From positions 124,001 to 188,000 of the forward strand of contig DATAJS010000027.1 of assembly GCA_036262035.1 (NCBI GenBank): a stretch of DNA of 64,000 nt. The letters are read 5' to 3'. The translations under genes were made by a program, and so were the position numbers. Of the stretch, positions 1 to 11,744 are shown piece by piece. The first letter of the stretch is position 1; every line of letters starts with the position of its first letter. This DNA comes from Burkholderiales bacterium (GTDB taxonomy: Bacteria > Pseudomonadota > Gammaproteobacteria > Burkholderiales > SG8-41). The notes under the pieces are model-generated. The model searched no databases and was not told where the DNA came from. It saw nothing but the letters and a program-made list of their open reading frames with translations.

Positions 1-618
1 TCCGATCAGCAGCGCGCCGGCGGTCAGCTCGAGCCGCACGACCTCGTCCTTGTACTTGAGCAGCAGCGCCGTCGGCGCGGCGGTGCCCGCGTTCGACGAG
101 GACACGACCTTGGTCGCGTCATCGCTGTCGCCGATCGCGCGGTAGATCTCGAGCCATTCGGGACGGCCCTTGACGTTCGTCGTGTCGAGCAGACGCACCG
201 TGGCCCGCTGCTCGGGACGCAGCGCGTCGACGCATTCGCGCGTCATCAGGATCTCGTTCGCGGCCGAGCGCCCGAGCACTCGCGCGGCGACGTTCACCGT
301 ATCGCCGAACACGTCGTTGCCGGTGTCTATCATCGGTCCGTAGTGCATCCCGACCTTCACGCGCAAAGGCGATTCGCGCGCGGCGAGCTGGATGCCGATC
401 GCTGCGCGGTAAGCGTCGCGCGGATTCGCGAAGGTGAGCATCACACCGTCGCCGATCGTCTTGATGAACCTGCCGCCGTTGCGGCGCGCGGCCTCGACGA
501 CCACGCGCACGCACTGGCTGCTGAGCTTATGGGCCTCTGCATCGCCCAAGGTCCGGTAGACGCTGGCGCTGTCGCACACGTCGGTGAACATCACCGCGAG
601 CATCTCGCTACTGGTCAT
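1..618 (-). CDS. Class III adenylate/guanylate cyclase, probable FHA fusion (C-terminus cut by window)
   Basis: The frame opens with an ATG at 618 and stays open to the window edge, so only the first ~206 residues are present. The start MTSSEMLAVMFTDVCDSAS and the later block FIKTIGDGVMLTF carry the two metal-binding aspartates of class III nucleotide cyclases, and the VFGDTVNVAARV stretch is the usual C-terminal part of the catalytic core. After the core (about residues 175-180) the sequence becomes LLLKYKDEVVRLELTAG, ending ALLIG, which resembles the first strands of an FHA domain. A soluble cyclase-FHA protein is the likely product, making cAMP or cGMP from the NTP. There is no membrane segment in the visible part. 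The FHA reading is an inference from a short fragment; the cyclase assignment is firm. Confidence 0.85.
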   Translation of the reverse strand, partial: MTSSEMLAVMFTDVCDSASVYRTLGDAEAHKLSSQCVRVVVEAARRNGGRFIKTIGDGVMLTFANPRDAYRAAIGIQLAARESPLRVKVGMHYGPMIDTGNDVFGDTVNVAARVLGRSAANEILMTRECVDALRPEQRATVRLLDTTNVKGRPEWLEIYRAIGDSDDATKVVSSSNAGTAAPTALLLKYKDEVVRLELTAGALLIG

Positions 619-738
619 TCCCCTGTTCTCCTGCTGCACAATCGCGCGGGCGCCCTCGGCGCCGCGGCGTTGTCCTTGTTTCCACGAGATAATACTTGCG
701 AACTCGCGAAGGCCTATAACGCACAATTACACCATCCG

Positions 739-1515
739 ATGAAACTCGCCACCTGGAATATCAACTCCCTCAACGTGCGTATCGAGCACGTCCTGGACTG
801 GGTCGGGAAGCACGAGCCCGACGTGCTCTGCCTGCAGGAAACAAAGCTCGAGGACGCCAGGTTTCCGCGTGATGCCCTGAAGACCGCCGGCTACGAGGCG
901 ATCTTTCATGGCCAAAAGACCTATAACGGTGTGGCGATCCTGTCGCGGCTGCCGATCGACGACGTCGCGACCGGCATACCGGGCTGGGAGGACGAGCAGA
1001 AGCGCGTGCTTTCGGCGACGGTCGCCGGGATGCGGGTGATCTGCGTCTATGTCCCGAACGGCGAGAAGATCGGCTCGGCGAAATTCGATTACAAGATGAA
1101 ATGGATCGACGCGCTGCGCGCCTGGCTCATCGACGAGCTGTCGCGCCATCCGAAGCTCGCGGTGTGCGGCGACTATAACATCGCTCCCGAAGAGCGCGAT
1201 GTGCACGACCCGGCGCTGTGGGAAGACAAGATCCACTTCACCGGGCCCGAGCGCGAAGCGCTGCACGGCCTCTTCGGTATCGGACTGCAGGACGCGTTCA
1301 GGCTGTTCGACCAGCCCGAGCGCTCGTACACGTGGTGGGATTACCGGATGATGGCGTTCAGGCGCAAGATGGGATTGCGCATCGACCACATCCTGCTCTC
1401 GGCGCAGCTCGCGAAGCTGTGCAGGTCGTGCACGATCGACATCGAGCCGCGCCGCGCGGAGCGGCCCTCCGATCACGCGCCGATGCTCGCGGAGCTCGAT
1501 GTCGGTGCGTCATAG
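739..1515 (+). CDS. xthA: Exodeoxyribonuclease III
   Basis: This is a 258-residue protein of the ExoIII/AP-endonuclease family (EEP fold), which removes nucleotides 3' to 5' from duplex DNA and incises abasic sites in base excision repair. The chosen ATG gives the standard N-terminus MKLATWNINSLNVR. Catalytic motifs are visible in order: WNINSL (metal-site Asn), CLQETKLED (metal-binding Glu), CGDYNIAPEERDVHDP (Asp/Asn), the RIDHILLS block, and SDHAPM with the catalytic His near the end. The frame extends further upstream but that stretch reads into the opposite-strand cyclase and has no family similarity. It is convergent with ntrC and separated from it by a palindromic repeat. Confidence 0.95.
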   Translation: MKLATWNINSLNVRIEHVLDWVGKHEPDVLCLQETKLEDARFPRDALKTAGYEAIFHGQKTYNGVAILSRLPIDDVATGIPGWEDEQKRVLSATVAGMRVICVYVPNGEKIGSAKFDYKMKWIDALRAWLIDELSRHPKLAVCGDYNIAPEERDVHDPALWEDKIHFTGPEREALHGLFGIGLQDAFRLFDQPERSYTWWDYRMMAFRRKMGLRIDHILLSAQLAKLCRSCTIDIEPRRAERPSDHAPMLAELDVGAS

Positions 1516-1535
1516 GGCATGCCAAAAGCGTATTC

Positions 1536-1624
1536 AACCGCCAAGGACGCAAAGGACGCAAAGGACAACCAAAGCTAAACAAAAAAACGGAATTACCTTT
1601 GCGTCCTTTGCGTCCTTCGCGGTT
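1536..1624. repeat. Long inverted repeat, family A copy 1 (AAGGACGCAAAGGACGC arms)
   Basis: Two 29-base arms, 1536-1564 and 1596-1624, are inverted copies differing at one position. They consist of repeated AAGGACGC units flanked by AACCGC, with a ~30-base A-rich centre. The element sits between the convergent ends of xthA and ntrC, where the hairpin could also act as a bidirectional terminator. Copies 2 and 3 lie at 49918-50039 and 63874-63998. Confidence 0.85.
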
Positions 1625-1638
1625 CAACGCTTTTTACA

Positions 1639-3033
<1,395 letters not shown>

Positions 3034-3039
3034 TGCGAA

Positions 3040-4116
3040 TCAGCCCCCTTGCTCGTCGTTTACCGGCAGCAGGATCGAGAAGAACGTCCTGCCTGGCGCG
3101 CTTTCGAAAGTGACCGTGCCGTGATGCTGTGAAATGAAGTTCTGCGCGAGCGTGAGCCCCAGCCCGCTGCCCCCGTCGCGTCCCGATACGAGCGGATAGA
3201 AGATGCGTTCCCGGAGCTCTTCAGGGATGCCGGGGCCGTTGTCGATGATGCGAAGGTCGATGGCGTGCCGATAGCGCTTGCGCGCGAGCGTCACCTGCCG
3301 CGCCACCCGCGTCACCAGCGCGATCTCGCCGCCTGCCATGTCGCTCGCCGCGATCGCCTGCGCGGCGTTGCGCGCGATGTTGAGCGTCGCCTGTATGAGC
3401 TGCTCGCGGTCGCCTTCGACCGGCGGCAGGCTGGTGTCGTAGTCGCGCTTGATCGCGAGGCCCGAGAACTCGGCGAGGATCACGCTTCGCACGCGCTCGA
3501 GCACCTCGTGAATGTTCACCGGCGCCCGCTGCGGCAGGCGGTGAGGCGTGAGCAGCCGGTCCATCAGGAGCTGCAGCCGGTCGGCCTCTTTCATGATGAC
3601 CTGGGTGTATTCGTGCAGTCCCGGCCGCTCGAGCTCGCGGTCGAGGAGCTGCGCCGCGCCGCGTATCCCGCCGAGCGGGTTCTTGATCTCGTGCGCGAGG
3701 TTGCGGATCAGCTCGCGGTTCGCCTGGCTCTGGTCGAGCATGCGCTCTTCGCGCGCGATCTTGAGCTGCTGCTCGATGTGGCGCAGCTCGATGAGGTAGC
3801 CGCCCTCGGGCGTGGACGCGTTCGGCTCGACCGGCGTGACGGTGCACGACAGGTGCAGCGCGCCCGAGCCGTTGGCCGACAGGGTGAGGTCGTGCTCGGT
3901 ATAGCTCGCGTTGTTGTCGCGCGCGTAACCGATCGCGGCGGAGAGCTCCGCGCCGCCCTTGAAGATCGCTTCGATCGGCGTGCCCTCGGCGTTGCGGCTC
4001 GACAGGCCGAACAGGCTTTCCGCGGAGGGATTCATGTAGCGCACGCGCTCGCTCTCGTCGATCAGCATGACTGCCGTCGCCAGGAGGTCGAGACCGGGGA
4101 GTTCATTGAGAGCCAT
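3040..4116 (-). CDS. ntrB: Nitrogen regulation sensor histidine kinase NtrB (GlnL)
   Basis: This cytoplasmic histidine kinase/phosphatase controls NtrC in response to PII. From the ATG at 4116 it has 358 residues, close to the family norm, beginning MALNELPGLDLLATAVM. It has an N-terminal PAS domain, an H-box RNLAHEIKNPLGGIRGAAQL with the phosphorylated His, and ATPase motifs IDNGPGIPEEL and GSGLGLTLAQNFISQHHG near the C-terminus. No transmembrane segment is seen. A GTG at 4164 would add 16 residues without family similarity, so I prefer the ATG. It is the first gene of the ntrBC pair and follows glnA and a DUF4124 gene on the same strand. Confidence 0.95.
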   Translation of the reverse strand: MALNELPGLDLLATAVMLIDESERVRYMNPSAESLFGLSSRNAEGTPIEAIFKGGAELSAAIGYARDNNASYTEHDLTLSANGSGALHLSCTVTPVEPNASTPEGGYLIELRHIEQQLKIAREERMLDQSQANRELIRNLAHEIKNPLGGIRGAAQLLDRELERPGLHEYTQVIMKEADRLQLLMDRLLTPHRLPQRAPVNIHEVLERVRSVILAEFSGLAIKRDYDTSLPPVEGDREQLIQATLNIARNAAQAIAASDMAGGEIALVTRVARQVTLARKRYRHAIDLRIIDNGPGIPEELRERIFYPLVSGRDGGSGLGLTLAQNFISQHHGTVTFESAPGRTFFSILLPVNDEQGG

Positions 4117-4233
4117 CGTCTTGAGGTTTCTGCCGGACGACGGCTTTAGCAATATCTGCGCCACGCGCGAGTCGCGGCGCCCGACATTGGGCAGTGAGCG
4201 GAATGGAGGGGAACTACGCCACGCGAGTGGCGG

Positions 4234-4737
4234 CTAGCGAATGCTCGAGATCTCGCGTCGGATCGCCGCGACGTTGTCCTCGTGCTGCTTGACCTTCTTC
4301 TTGTAAGGCTCGAGGCGGTCGAGCACGCGCTGGTAGTTGCGCTCGTCGCCGAGTCGCTGGCTCTCCTGAGCGGCGAGGTCGCGCTTCGCGTCGTCGAGCA
4401 GCTTCTGCTCGCTCGCGAGCTCGTTCTCGAGGATGCGGCGGCGGTCGCTGTCACGGTTCGCCTGCGTCTCGCGATCGACGCGCGGGAAGCCCGCGGGGGT
4501 GGGCGTCGCGGCAGGCCGCGCGGGAGAGACCTTGCCGACGTTCGCATGCCCGGGCGCGGCGGGCGGCGGCGTGGTGTTCATCTGGATGTTGAGCGCGCGG
4601 CAGGCCTTGGGATTCTCCGGCACGTTCGTGAACTGCTTGCCGCCGTTCGCATCGATGCACTCGTACATCACGTTGCCCGCAGCGTGTGCGGACAACGCAC
4701 AAGAAGCGGCTATGACGAGAAGAGCTCTGTGAAGCAT
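4234..4737 (-). CDS. DUF4124 domain-containing exported protein
   Basis: This is a 167-residue protein with a clear Sec signal peptide (MLHRALLVIAASCALSAHA) followed by a DUF4124 segment with the motif YECIDANGGKQFTNVPENP. The middle is rich in Pro and Ala and looks disordered. The last ~75 residues are charged and predicted coiled coil (ELASEQKLLDDAKRDLAAQE). Such proteins are frequently found between glnA and ntrB in betaproteobacteria; their function is not established. It is probably periplasmic. The position may be conserved for historical rather than functional reasons. Confidence 0.88.
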   Translation of the reverse strand: MLHRALLVIAASCALSAHAAGNVMYECIDANGGKQFTNVPENPKACRALNIQMNTTPPPAAPGHANVGKVSPARPAATPTPAGFPRVDRETQANRDSDRRRILENELASEQKLLDDAKRDLAAQESQRLGDERNYQRVLDRLEPYKKKVKQHEDNVAAIRREISSIR

Positions 4738-4832
4738 GCTTCAAGTCTATGTCACCGATAACGCCGTCGCAACGCACTTTCATGGTGCAGCGCTTCGTCA
4801 GTCCCGACAAACGTGTCGTGCGACACGCGGGT

Positions 4833-4862
4833 CAAAAAAAAGCGGGCCGCGAACGGCCCGCT
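4833..4862 (-). terminator. Intrinsic terminator of glnA
   Basis: On the minus strand a 9-bp stem AGCGGGCCG/CGGCCCGCT (4841-4849 with 4854-4862) with a 4-base loop is followed directly by a run of eight T. It lies 23 bases beyond the glnA stop codon, a textbook Rho-independent terminator. Transcription of DUF4124-ntrB-ntrC would then depend on read-through or a separate promoter. Confidence 0.9.
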
Positions 4863-4884
4863 CCGGTTGCTGCACAGGGCCCGA

Positions 4885-6297
4885 TTAAAGGCTGTAATAG
4901 AGCTGGTACTCGATCGGGTGCGTGGTCGCGCGGAAGAGCTGCACTTCGTCCATCTTCAGCGCGATGTAAGCGTCGATCATGTCGTTCGAGAACACGCCTC
5001 CGCGCGTCAGGAACTCGCGGTCCTTGTCGAGGTGCTCGAGCGCCTCGTCCAGCGACGAGCAGACATTCGGAACCTTCTTCGCTTCTTCCGGCGGAAGGTC
5101 GTAGAGGTTCTTGTCGATCGGATCGCCCGGGTGGATCTTGTTCTGGATGCCGTCGATGCCGGCCATCATCATCGCGGTGAAGGCGAGATACGGGTTGGCC
5201 GTCGGATCCGGGAAGCGCACTTCGATGCGGCGCGCCTTCGGGCTCGAGACGTACGGGATGCGGATCGAGGCCGAGCGATTACGCGCGGAGTACGCGAGGT
5301 TGATCGGCGCTTCGAAATGCGGAACCAGGCGCTTGTACGAGTTGGTGCCCGGGTTGGTGATCGCGTTCAGCGCCCTGGCGTGCTTGATGATGCCGCCGAT
5401 GTAGTACACCGCGAGCTCGGAGAGACCGGCGTAGCCGTTGCCGCTGAACAGGTTCTGGCCGCCTTTCCAGAGCGACTGGTGCACGTGCATGCCCGAGCCG
5501 TTGTCGCCGACGACCGGCTTCGGCATGAACGTCGCGGTCTTGCCGTACGAGTGCGCGACGTTGTGCACGACGTACTTGAGGATCTGCGACCAGTCGGCGC
5601 GCTTCACCAGGCTGTTGAACTTGGTGCCGATCTCGCATTGGCCCGGGGCCGCGACTTCGTGGTGATGCACTTCGACTTCGACGCCCATTTCCTCGAGCGC
5701 CATGCACATCGCCGAGCGAATGTCCTGCAGCGAGTCGACCGGGGGCACCGGGAAGTAGCCGCCCTTGACCGCCGGACGGTGACCCATGTTGCCGCCTTCG
5801 AAGTCTTCCTGCGCGGACCACGGCGCTTCTTCCGACTTGATCTTCACGTACGAGCCGGACATGTCGACGTTCCAGGTGATCGAGTCGAAGATGAAGAACT
5901 CGGGCTCGGGACCGAAATACGCGGTGTCGCCGATGCCGCTCGACTTGAGGTACGCCTCGCCGCGCTTGGCGATCGAGCGCGGATCGCGGTCGTAACCCTT
6001 GCCGTCCGAAGGCTCGACCACGTCGCAGGTGAGCAGGAGCGTCGGCTCGTCGGTGAACGGATCGAGGTTCGCCGAATCCGGGTCCGGCATCAGCAGCATG
6101 TCGGACGCCTGGATGCCTTTCCATCCGGCGATCGAGGAGCCGTCGAATGCATGGCCGTCGGCGAACTTGTCTTCGCCGAAGGCTTTCGCCGGTACGGACA
6201 CGTGCTGCTCCTTGCCCCGGGTGTCCGTGAAACGCAGGTCGACGAACTTGACCTCGTTTTCCTTGATCATCTTGATGACGTCGGCAGCACCTGCCAT
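4885..6297 (-). CDS. glnA: Type I glutamine synthetase
   Basis: GlnA makes glutamine from glutamate, ammonium and ATP, the central step of ammonium assimilation. The protein has 470 residues, the usual type I-beta length. It contains the signature [17 protein letters not shown], the substrate-site block [27 protein letters not shown] and the ATP-binding [20 protein letters not shown]. The C-terminal [11 protein letters not shown] segment contains the Tyr adenylylated by GlnE. Upstream are a sigma-54 promoter and an NtrC-like site, downstream a strong terminator, so it is mainly a single-gene transcript controlled by nitrogen status. Confidence 0.98.
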   Translation of the reverse strand: MAGAADVIKMIKENEVKFVDLRFTDTRGKEQHVSVPAKAFGEDKFADGHAFDGSSIAGWKGIQASDMLLMPDPDSANLDPFTDEPTLLLTCDVVEPSDGKGYDRDPRSIAKRGEAYLKSSGIGDTAYFGPEPEFFIFDSITWNVDMSGSYVKIKSEEAPWSAQEDFEGGNMGHRPAVKGGYFPVPPVDSLQDIRSAMCMALEEMGVEVEVHHHEVAAPGQCEIGTKFNSLVKRADWSQILKYVVHNVAHSYGKTATFMPKPVVGDNGSGMHVHQSLWKGGQNLFSGNGYAGLSELAVYYIGGIIKHARALNAITNPGTNSYKRLVPHFEAPINLAYSARNRSASIRIPYVSSPKARRIEVRFPDPTANPYLAFTAMMMAGIDGIQNKIHPGDPIDKNLYDLPPEEAKKVPNVCSSLDEALEHLDKDREFLTRGGVFSNDMIDAYIALKMDEVQLFRATTHPIEYQLYYSL

Positions 6298-6358
6298 TGG
6301 TATTCTCCTGTTGGTATGTCGGTGTGAAAGCTGGGATAGCTAACGGGGAAGCCGTTTG

Positions 6359-6374
6359 AGCAGGAAGCGTACCA
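6359..6374 (-). promoter_or_regulatory. Sigma-54 (-24/-12) promoter of glnA
   Basis: The minus strand reads TGGTACGCTTCCTGCT, matching the -24/-12 consensus with the invariant GG and GC separated by exactly 10 bases. Initiation about 12 bases downstream would give a leader of roughly 50 bases before the glnA ATG. Presence of ntrC in the same locus and of an NtrC-like site further upstream supports it. Confidence 0.85.
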
Positions 6375-6434
6375 CCCCATTCGGCGAGAAACACATTGTC
6401 TCACAAGGAGTTGCGCACACCTGCACCGCTCGAA

Positions 6435-6451
6435 CGCACTGTTATGGTGCG
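6435..6451 (-). promoter_or_regulatory. Candidate NtrC binding site upstream of glnA
   Basis: The near-palindrome GCAC-N7-GTGC (GCACTGTTATGGTGC at 6436-6450) matches the NtrC operator consensus. It is centred about 95 bases upstream of the predicted glnA start, the usual enhancer distance. A looser dyad, CACAACG-GTT-CGTTGTG, lies at 6482-6498 but does not have the N7 spacing. Confidence 0.7.
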
Positions 6452-6550
6452 ACCGCCCGAACCGGACGCTCCATTTTAGTGCACAACGGTTCGTTGTGGT
6501 GCCGGTGCTAAAATTCGCCCCTTCTTTTTCGACGAAGGCCTGAAGTCGCC

Positions 6551-7000
6551 ATGAGCACCGAAGACACGCTGCAGAAAGCCCGCCAGCGGGCGAAAGAGAT
6601 GGGGCTCCCCTACGAAGGCGCGCTGACGCCGAAGGAAGCGCACGAAGTCGTCCAGCAGGGCGGCGCCAGGCTGGTCGACGTCAGGACCAAAGCGGAGCTC
6701 GACTGGGTCGGACGCGTTCCCGGCGCCGTCGAGGTCGAGCTGCTGCAGTGGCCCGGCAGCCGTCCCAACGCCGATTTCGTGAAGCAGCTCGAATCCGCCG
6801 TCCCCGACAAGAATACCCCGCTCCTCTTCCTGTGCCGCAGCGGCGGCCGCTCGCACAACGCCGCGATGCTCGCGATGCAGTCGGGCTATGCGCAGACCTA
6901 CAACGTGCTCGAGGGGTTCGAAGGGGACAAGGACGGTTCAGGGCATCGCAATACCGTCGGCGGGTGGCGGGCGTCGGGATTGCCTTGGACGCAGAGTTAA
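6551..7000 (+). CDS. Rhodanese-like domain protein
   Basis: This is a 149-residue single-domain rhodanese. The family fold is shown by LVDVRTKAELDWVGRVPGA (CH2-A region) and the active-site loop LCRSGGRSHNAA, in which the Cys can carry a persulfide. The C-terminus has the usual GFEGDKDGSGHRNTVGGWR. It starts MSTEDTLQKARQRAKEMGLP, an N-terminal helix common in the betaproteobacterial members. It is cytoplasmic and presumably a sulfur-transferase, substrate unknown. It is divergent from glnA across ~250 bases that hold the glnA control region. Confidence 0.9.
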   Translation: MSTEDTLQKARQRAKEMGLPYEGALTPKEAHEVVQQGGARLVDVRTKAELDWVGRVPGAVEVELLQWPGSRPNADFVKQLESAVPDKNTPLLFLCRSGGRSHNAAMLAMQSGYAQTYNVLEGFEGDKDGSGHRNTVGGWRASGLPWTQS

Positions 7001-7002
7001 AA

Positions 7003-7090
7003 GTGACGGATGAATCGGTGACGGATAAGGCGGTGACGGATAAACCGGTTCACCCGTCACCGTTTCACCCGTCACCTTTTTTCGTCACTT
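7003..7090. repeat. GTGACGGAT repeat cluster, family E copy 1
   Basis: Three direct copies of a 15-base unit beginning GTGACGGAT (7003, 7018, 7033) face inverted copies (CACCCGTCACC and CGTCAC) up to 7090, forming one large imperfect palindrome. It lies between the rhodanese stop and the convergent MFS gene, whose TGA stop (7072-7074) is inside it. The same units start the glycosyltransferase gene at 47955. Confidence 0.85.
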
Positions 7091-8262
7091 TTTAACGCCG
7101 CCGCCACCCACGCAGCCGCTATCGCGGTACTCCCCGCCGCCGCAATCAGCAGCCATCTGGCTGCGAGTCCCTCCGCCATCCATCCCCCCAGCGCGATTCC
7201 CGCGCTGACCCCTCCCAGCAGGCACGTCGTCGCCCACGTGAAGCTTTCGGCGAGGCGCTCGCGCGTCGCGAGCCTCGAGATCAGCAGCGACTGGGTCGCG
7301 ATGACCGTCGCCATCGGGACGCCCGCGAGGATCGCCGCGAGCGAGTAGAGCACGAGGTGATCGATGGCGACGAGCAGCAGCATGCCGGCGGCCATCGCGA
7401 CGAGCGCGGCGAGGAACTGCTTCGGTAGCGGCATCGCCCAGTGCCGCGACCCGTAGACGACCGCGCCTGCGCAGCTGCCCACGCTCGCGAGCGCCAGCGC
7501 GATGCCGGCCGCCGAAGGGGCGCCCATCGCTGCGGCGTGCGCGGTGACGCCCACTTCGAACAATCCGAATCCGATCGAGTACAGCACCGTCGTGGCGAAC
7601 ACCACGGTGAGCCCCGGCTTGCCCAGCGCGCCGCGCTGCTTCGGCCGCTCGTGCCGCGCGGGCATCCATTGCGCGACCGGCGGCGAGCGCGCGAAAACGC
7701 CGGAGCCGATGGCTGCAGAGAGCGCCGCGATGGCGATCGCGGCTTCCGGAAAACCGACGGCCATGCATGCGGCTACGATCGCCGGACCGACGATGAACAC
7801 GAGCTCCACGACCGCCGAATCGACCGAATACGCGGTCTGGAGCAGTTCGGCGCGCTCGATGAGCCGTGGATACAGCGCGCGTATGCACGCGCTGACCGGC
7901 GGCAGCGAAGCGCCTGCGACGAACGCCGATGCGCCGACCGCCGCGGCTTGCGCGCCCGAGAGCACGAGCGCGGCGAGCGCGGCGAGCGCCGCCGGGTACG
8001 CGAGACCGCACGCGATCAGTATCGGCCGGGGGCCGAAGCGATCCATGAAACGCCCGAGGAATGGCGCGATGCTCGCGAGCCCGAGCACGTACAGCGCGCT
8101 CGCGGTGCCGGCGAGCCCGAACGATTGCGCGCGGCTTTGCACGAACAGCAGGATCGCGAGCCCCGCGATGCCGATCGGCAATCGTCCGACGATCGACGCG
8201 CCGAGCGCCGCGTGCACCTGCGGTACTTCGAAGAGCTCGCGATAGCGATGGAGTGAGATCAC
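7072..8262 (-). CDS. MFS transporter
   Basis: From a GTG at 8262 this is a 396-residue protein with about 12 hydrophobic segments, typical of a major facilitator. The loop between helices 2 and 3 reads APFLGRFMDRFGPRPI, the family signature (GxxxDRxGxR/K). It has no obvious substrate-specific motif; drug, amino-acid or sugar-phosphate efflux are all possible. An upstream ATG at 8301 would add residues translated from a palindromic repeat, so I reject it. The C-terminal SDEKR tail and stop codon are likewise encoded by the family E repeat. It is downstream of uppP on the same strand. Confidence 0.85.
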   Translation of the reverse strand: MISLHRYRELFEVPQVHAALGASIVGRLPIGIAGLAILLFVQSRAQSFGLAGTASALYVLGLASIAPFLGRFMDRFGPRPILIACGLAYPAALAALAALVLSGAQAAAVGASAFVAGASLPPVSACIRALYPRLIERAELLQTAYSVDSAVVELVFIVGPAIVAACMAVGFPEAAIAIAALSAAIGSGVFARSPPVAQWMPARHERPKQRGALGKPGLTVVFATTVLYSIGFGLFEVGVTAHAAAMGAPSAAGIALALASVGSCAGAVVYGSRHWAMPLPKQFLAALVAMAAGMLLLVAIDHLVLYSLAAILAGVPMATVIATQSLLISRLATRERLAESFTWATTCLLGGVSAGIALGGWMAEGLAARWLLIAAAGSTAIAAAWVAAALKSDEKR

Positions 8263-8272
8263 TTGTTTGCAG

Positions 8273-8364
8273 TCATTGCGAGGAGCGCAGCGACGAAGCA
8301 ATCCCGAGGCGCTCGGAACGCGCGCCGCGAGATCGCCGCGCCGCTATCGCTCCTCGCGATGACA
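8273..8364. repeat. CATTGCGAGGAGCG palindromic element, family D
   Basis: The element begins GTCATTGCGAGGAGCGCAGC and ends GCTCCTCGCGATGAC, so its ends are inverted copies around a CG-rich centre with GAAGCAATC and GATCGCC blocks. Elements of this kind are widespread in proteobacterial intergenic DNA. It fills the space between uppP and the MFS gene. I see only this copy in the window. Confidence 0.8.
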
Positions 8365-8371
8365 GGTCCGA

Positions 8372-9196
8372 TCAGTCAGCCCACGTTACCAAGCCCGCAT
8401 ACGCCGTGAACAGCACGAAGGCTCCGAACACGATGCGATACCACGCGAACACCGTGAAATCGTGCGTCGCGATGTAGCGGATGAGCCAGCGCACGCAGAC
8501 GAACGCGGACACGAATGCAGCGATCAGGCCCACGCCGAACACCGGCAGATCGGCCACGGAGAAGAGATCGCGATGCTTGAGCAGGTCGTAGGCGCCCGCC
8601 GCGATGAGCGTCGGCACCGCGAGAAAGAACGAGAACTCGGTCGCCGCCTTGCGCGACAGGCCGAACAGCATGCCGCCGATGATCGTCGCGCCCGATCGCG
8701 AAGTGCCGGGTATCAGCGCGAACGCCTGGGCGATACCGACTTTCAGCGCGTCGAGCGGGGACATCTGATCGACGCTGTCGATACGCGCGGGCTTCGGCTT
8801 GCGCCGCTCCACCCACAGGATGACGATGCCGCCGACGATGAACGCCGCCGCGACCGCGATCGCGTTGAAGAGGTGCGCCTTGATGAGCTTGCCGAAAGCG
8901 AGGCCGAGCACCGCGGCGGGGATGAACGCGATGACGAGGTTGACGACGAAGCGTGTCGCGACCGGATCGCGCCCTATGCCGGTCAGCGCGCGCGTGAAGC
9001 GCTCGCGATATTCCCAGACGACCGCCAGCATCGCGCCGGTCTGGATCGCGATCTCGAAGACCTTGCCTTTCTCGTCGTGAAAGCCGAGCAGCTGGCTCGC
9101 GAGGATGAGGTGGCCGGTCGAGGAGATGGGAAGGAATTCGGTGAGGCCTTCGACGACGCCGAGTATCAGCGCCTTGAGCAGAATGACGGCGTCCAT
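8372..9196 (-). CDS. uppP: Undecaprenyl-diphosphatase UppP (BacA family)
   Basis: This 274-residue membrane enzyme dephosphorylates undecaprenyl pyrophosphate to recycle the lipid carrier for peptidoglycan and surface polysaccharides. The two catalytic motifs are intact: [14 protein letters not shown] near the N-terminus and [13 protein letters not shown] in the middle. About eight transmembrane segments are visible. The enzyme is relevant to the glycan loci in this window, all of which use undecaprenyl phosphate. It confers bacitracin resistance when overproduced in other species. Confidence 0.97.
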   Translation of the reverse strand: MDAVILLKALILGVVEGLTEFLPISSTGHLILASQLLGFHDEKGKVFEIAIQTGAMLAVVWEYRERFTRALTGIGRDPVATRFVVNLVIAFIPAAVLGLAFGKLIKAHLFNAIAVAAAFIVGGIVILWVERRKPKPARIDSVDQMSPLDALKVGIAQAFALIPGTSRSGATIIGGMLFGLSRKAATEFSFFLAVPTLIAAGAYDLLKHRDLFSVADLPVFGVGLIAAFVSAFVCVRWLIRYIATHDFTVFAWYRIVFGAFVLFTAYAGLVTWAD

Positions 9197-9233
9197 GGCG
9201 CGCGATTGTACGCGACGAACATCGCGGCGATCT

Positions 9234-9384
9234 CGCGAGATTCGTCATTCCCGGCGCGCGGCAGCGCGGTCGGTAAACCGCTTCACGCGAGATTCGTCAT
9301 TCCCGGCGTGCGGCAGCGCGGTCGGGAATCCATTTTCAAGCCGCAAGCCAAAATGGATTCCCGCGTTCGCGGGAATGACGGAAC
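9234..9384. repeat. Family B palindromes with a 52-bp tandem duplication
   Basis: The segment CGCGAGATTCGTCATTCCCGGC begins at 9234 and again at 9286, a tandem duplication with a 52-base period. It leads into an inverted repeat: GGGAATCCATTTT at ~9324 opposite AAAATGGATTCCC at ~9350, then GCGGGAATGACGG. This is the family B element (CATTCCCGC / GCGGGAATG) also found nested within family A copies 2 and 3. The region has no gene. Confidence 0.8.
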
Positions 9385-9385
9385 A

Positions 9386-9697
9386 CTAAATGCTTCCGGG
9401 CAATCGCTCCGGACGGCGCATCGCTTCGCGCACGTCGCGCTCGATCGCGTCGATCGCCGCGCGCGCGGCGATCTCGCCGTGGCGCTTCGCTTCGACCGCG
9501 ATCTCTTCGGCGCGCCGCGCGAGCGCTTCCGGCGGCACGGCCTCGCGGCCCTGAAACGCCGCCGACATCGCGTCTCGCAGGTAGTCGAAGAGCAGCGTGA
9601 CGTCGCTCTCCTTCACCACGCCGCCGATGAACGGCTCGGCGGCGTGGGCGGGAGCGATGAGGGCGATACCGATCAGTGCCGCGCCTGCGATGCGCAT
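9386..9697 (-). CDS. Small exported protein, unknown function
   Basis: This is a 103-residue protein with a signal peptide (MRIAGAALIGIALIAPAHA, cleavage after AHA), so probably periplasmic. The mature part is helical and charged (EEIAVEAKRHGEIAARAAID) without cysteines or a recognisable domain. Codon composition fits the neighbours and the frame is open only on this strand with a sensible start. It sits between two family B repeats and downstream of thiC. No family is recognised. Confidence 0.6.
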   Translation of the reverse strand: MRIAGAALIGIALIAPAHAAEPFIGGVVKESDVTLLFDYLRDAMSAAFQGREAVPPEALARRAEEIAVEAKRHGEIAARAAIDAIERDVREAMRRPERLPGSI

Positions 9698-9715
9698 GCC
9701 GCCTCCGATGCGCCG

Positions 9716-9807
9716 TCGTCCCGGCGAAAGCCAGGATCCATTTTGAACTTGAACGTCAAAATGGATCCCGGATCGCGCCCGCTGACGCGGACACGTCCGG
9801 GATGACG
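9716..9807. repeat. Family B-like inverted repeat between thiC and the small exported protein
   Basis: The ends CGTCGTCCCGGCG and CGTCCGGGATGACG are inverted, and the interior contains GGATCCATTTT opposite AAAATGGATCC around 9734-9769. This is a variant of family B with GGATCC in place of GGATTCCC. It may also act as the thiC terminator. Confidence 0.75.
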
Positions 9808-9811
9808 ATTC

Positions 9812-11740
<1,929 letters not shown>

Positions 11741-11744
11741 TCAC

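Noticed and set aside
1536-1624. CRISPR array from repeated AAGGACGCAAAGGACGC
   Set aside because: The units are adjacent without unique spacers and form an inverted, not direct, arrangement.
6479-6502. Second NtrC site upstream of glnA
   Set aside because: There is a dyad (CACAACG-GTT-CGTTGTG), but the GCAC and GTGC halves are 14 bases apart and not 7, so it does not match the operator.
7003-7090. Coding tail of the rhodanese or a separate small gene (VTDKAVTDKP)
   Set aside because: The rhodanese frame stops at 7000; the other open frame is only the repeat translated.
8262-8301. N-terminal extension of the MFS protein (MLRRCAPRNDCKQ)
   Set aside because: It is a translation of the family D repeat, not part of the transporter.
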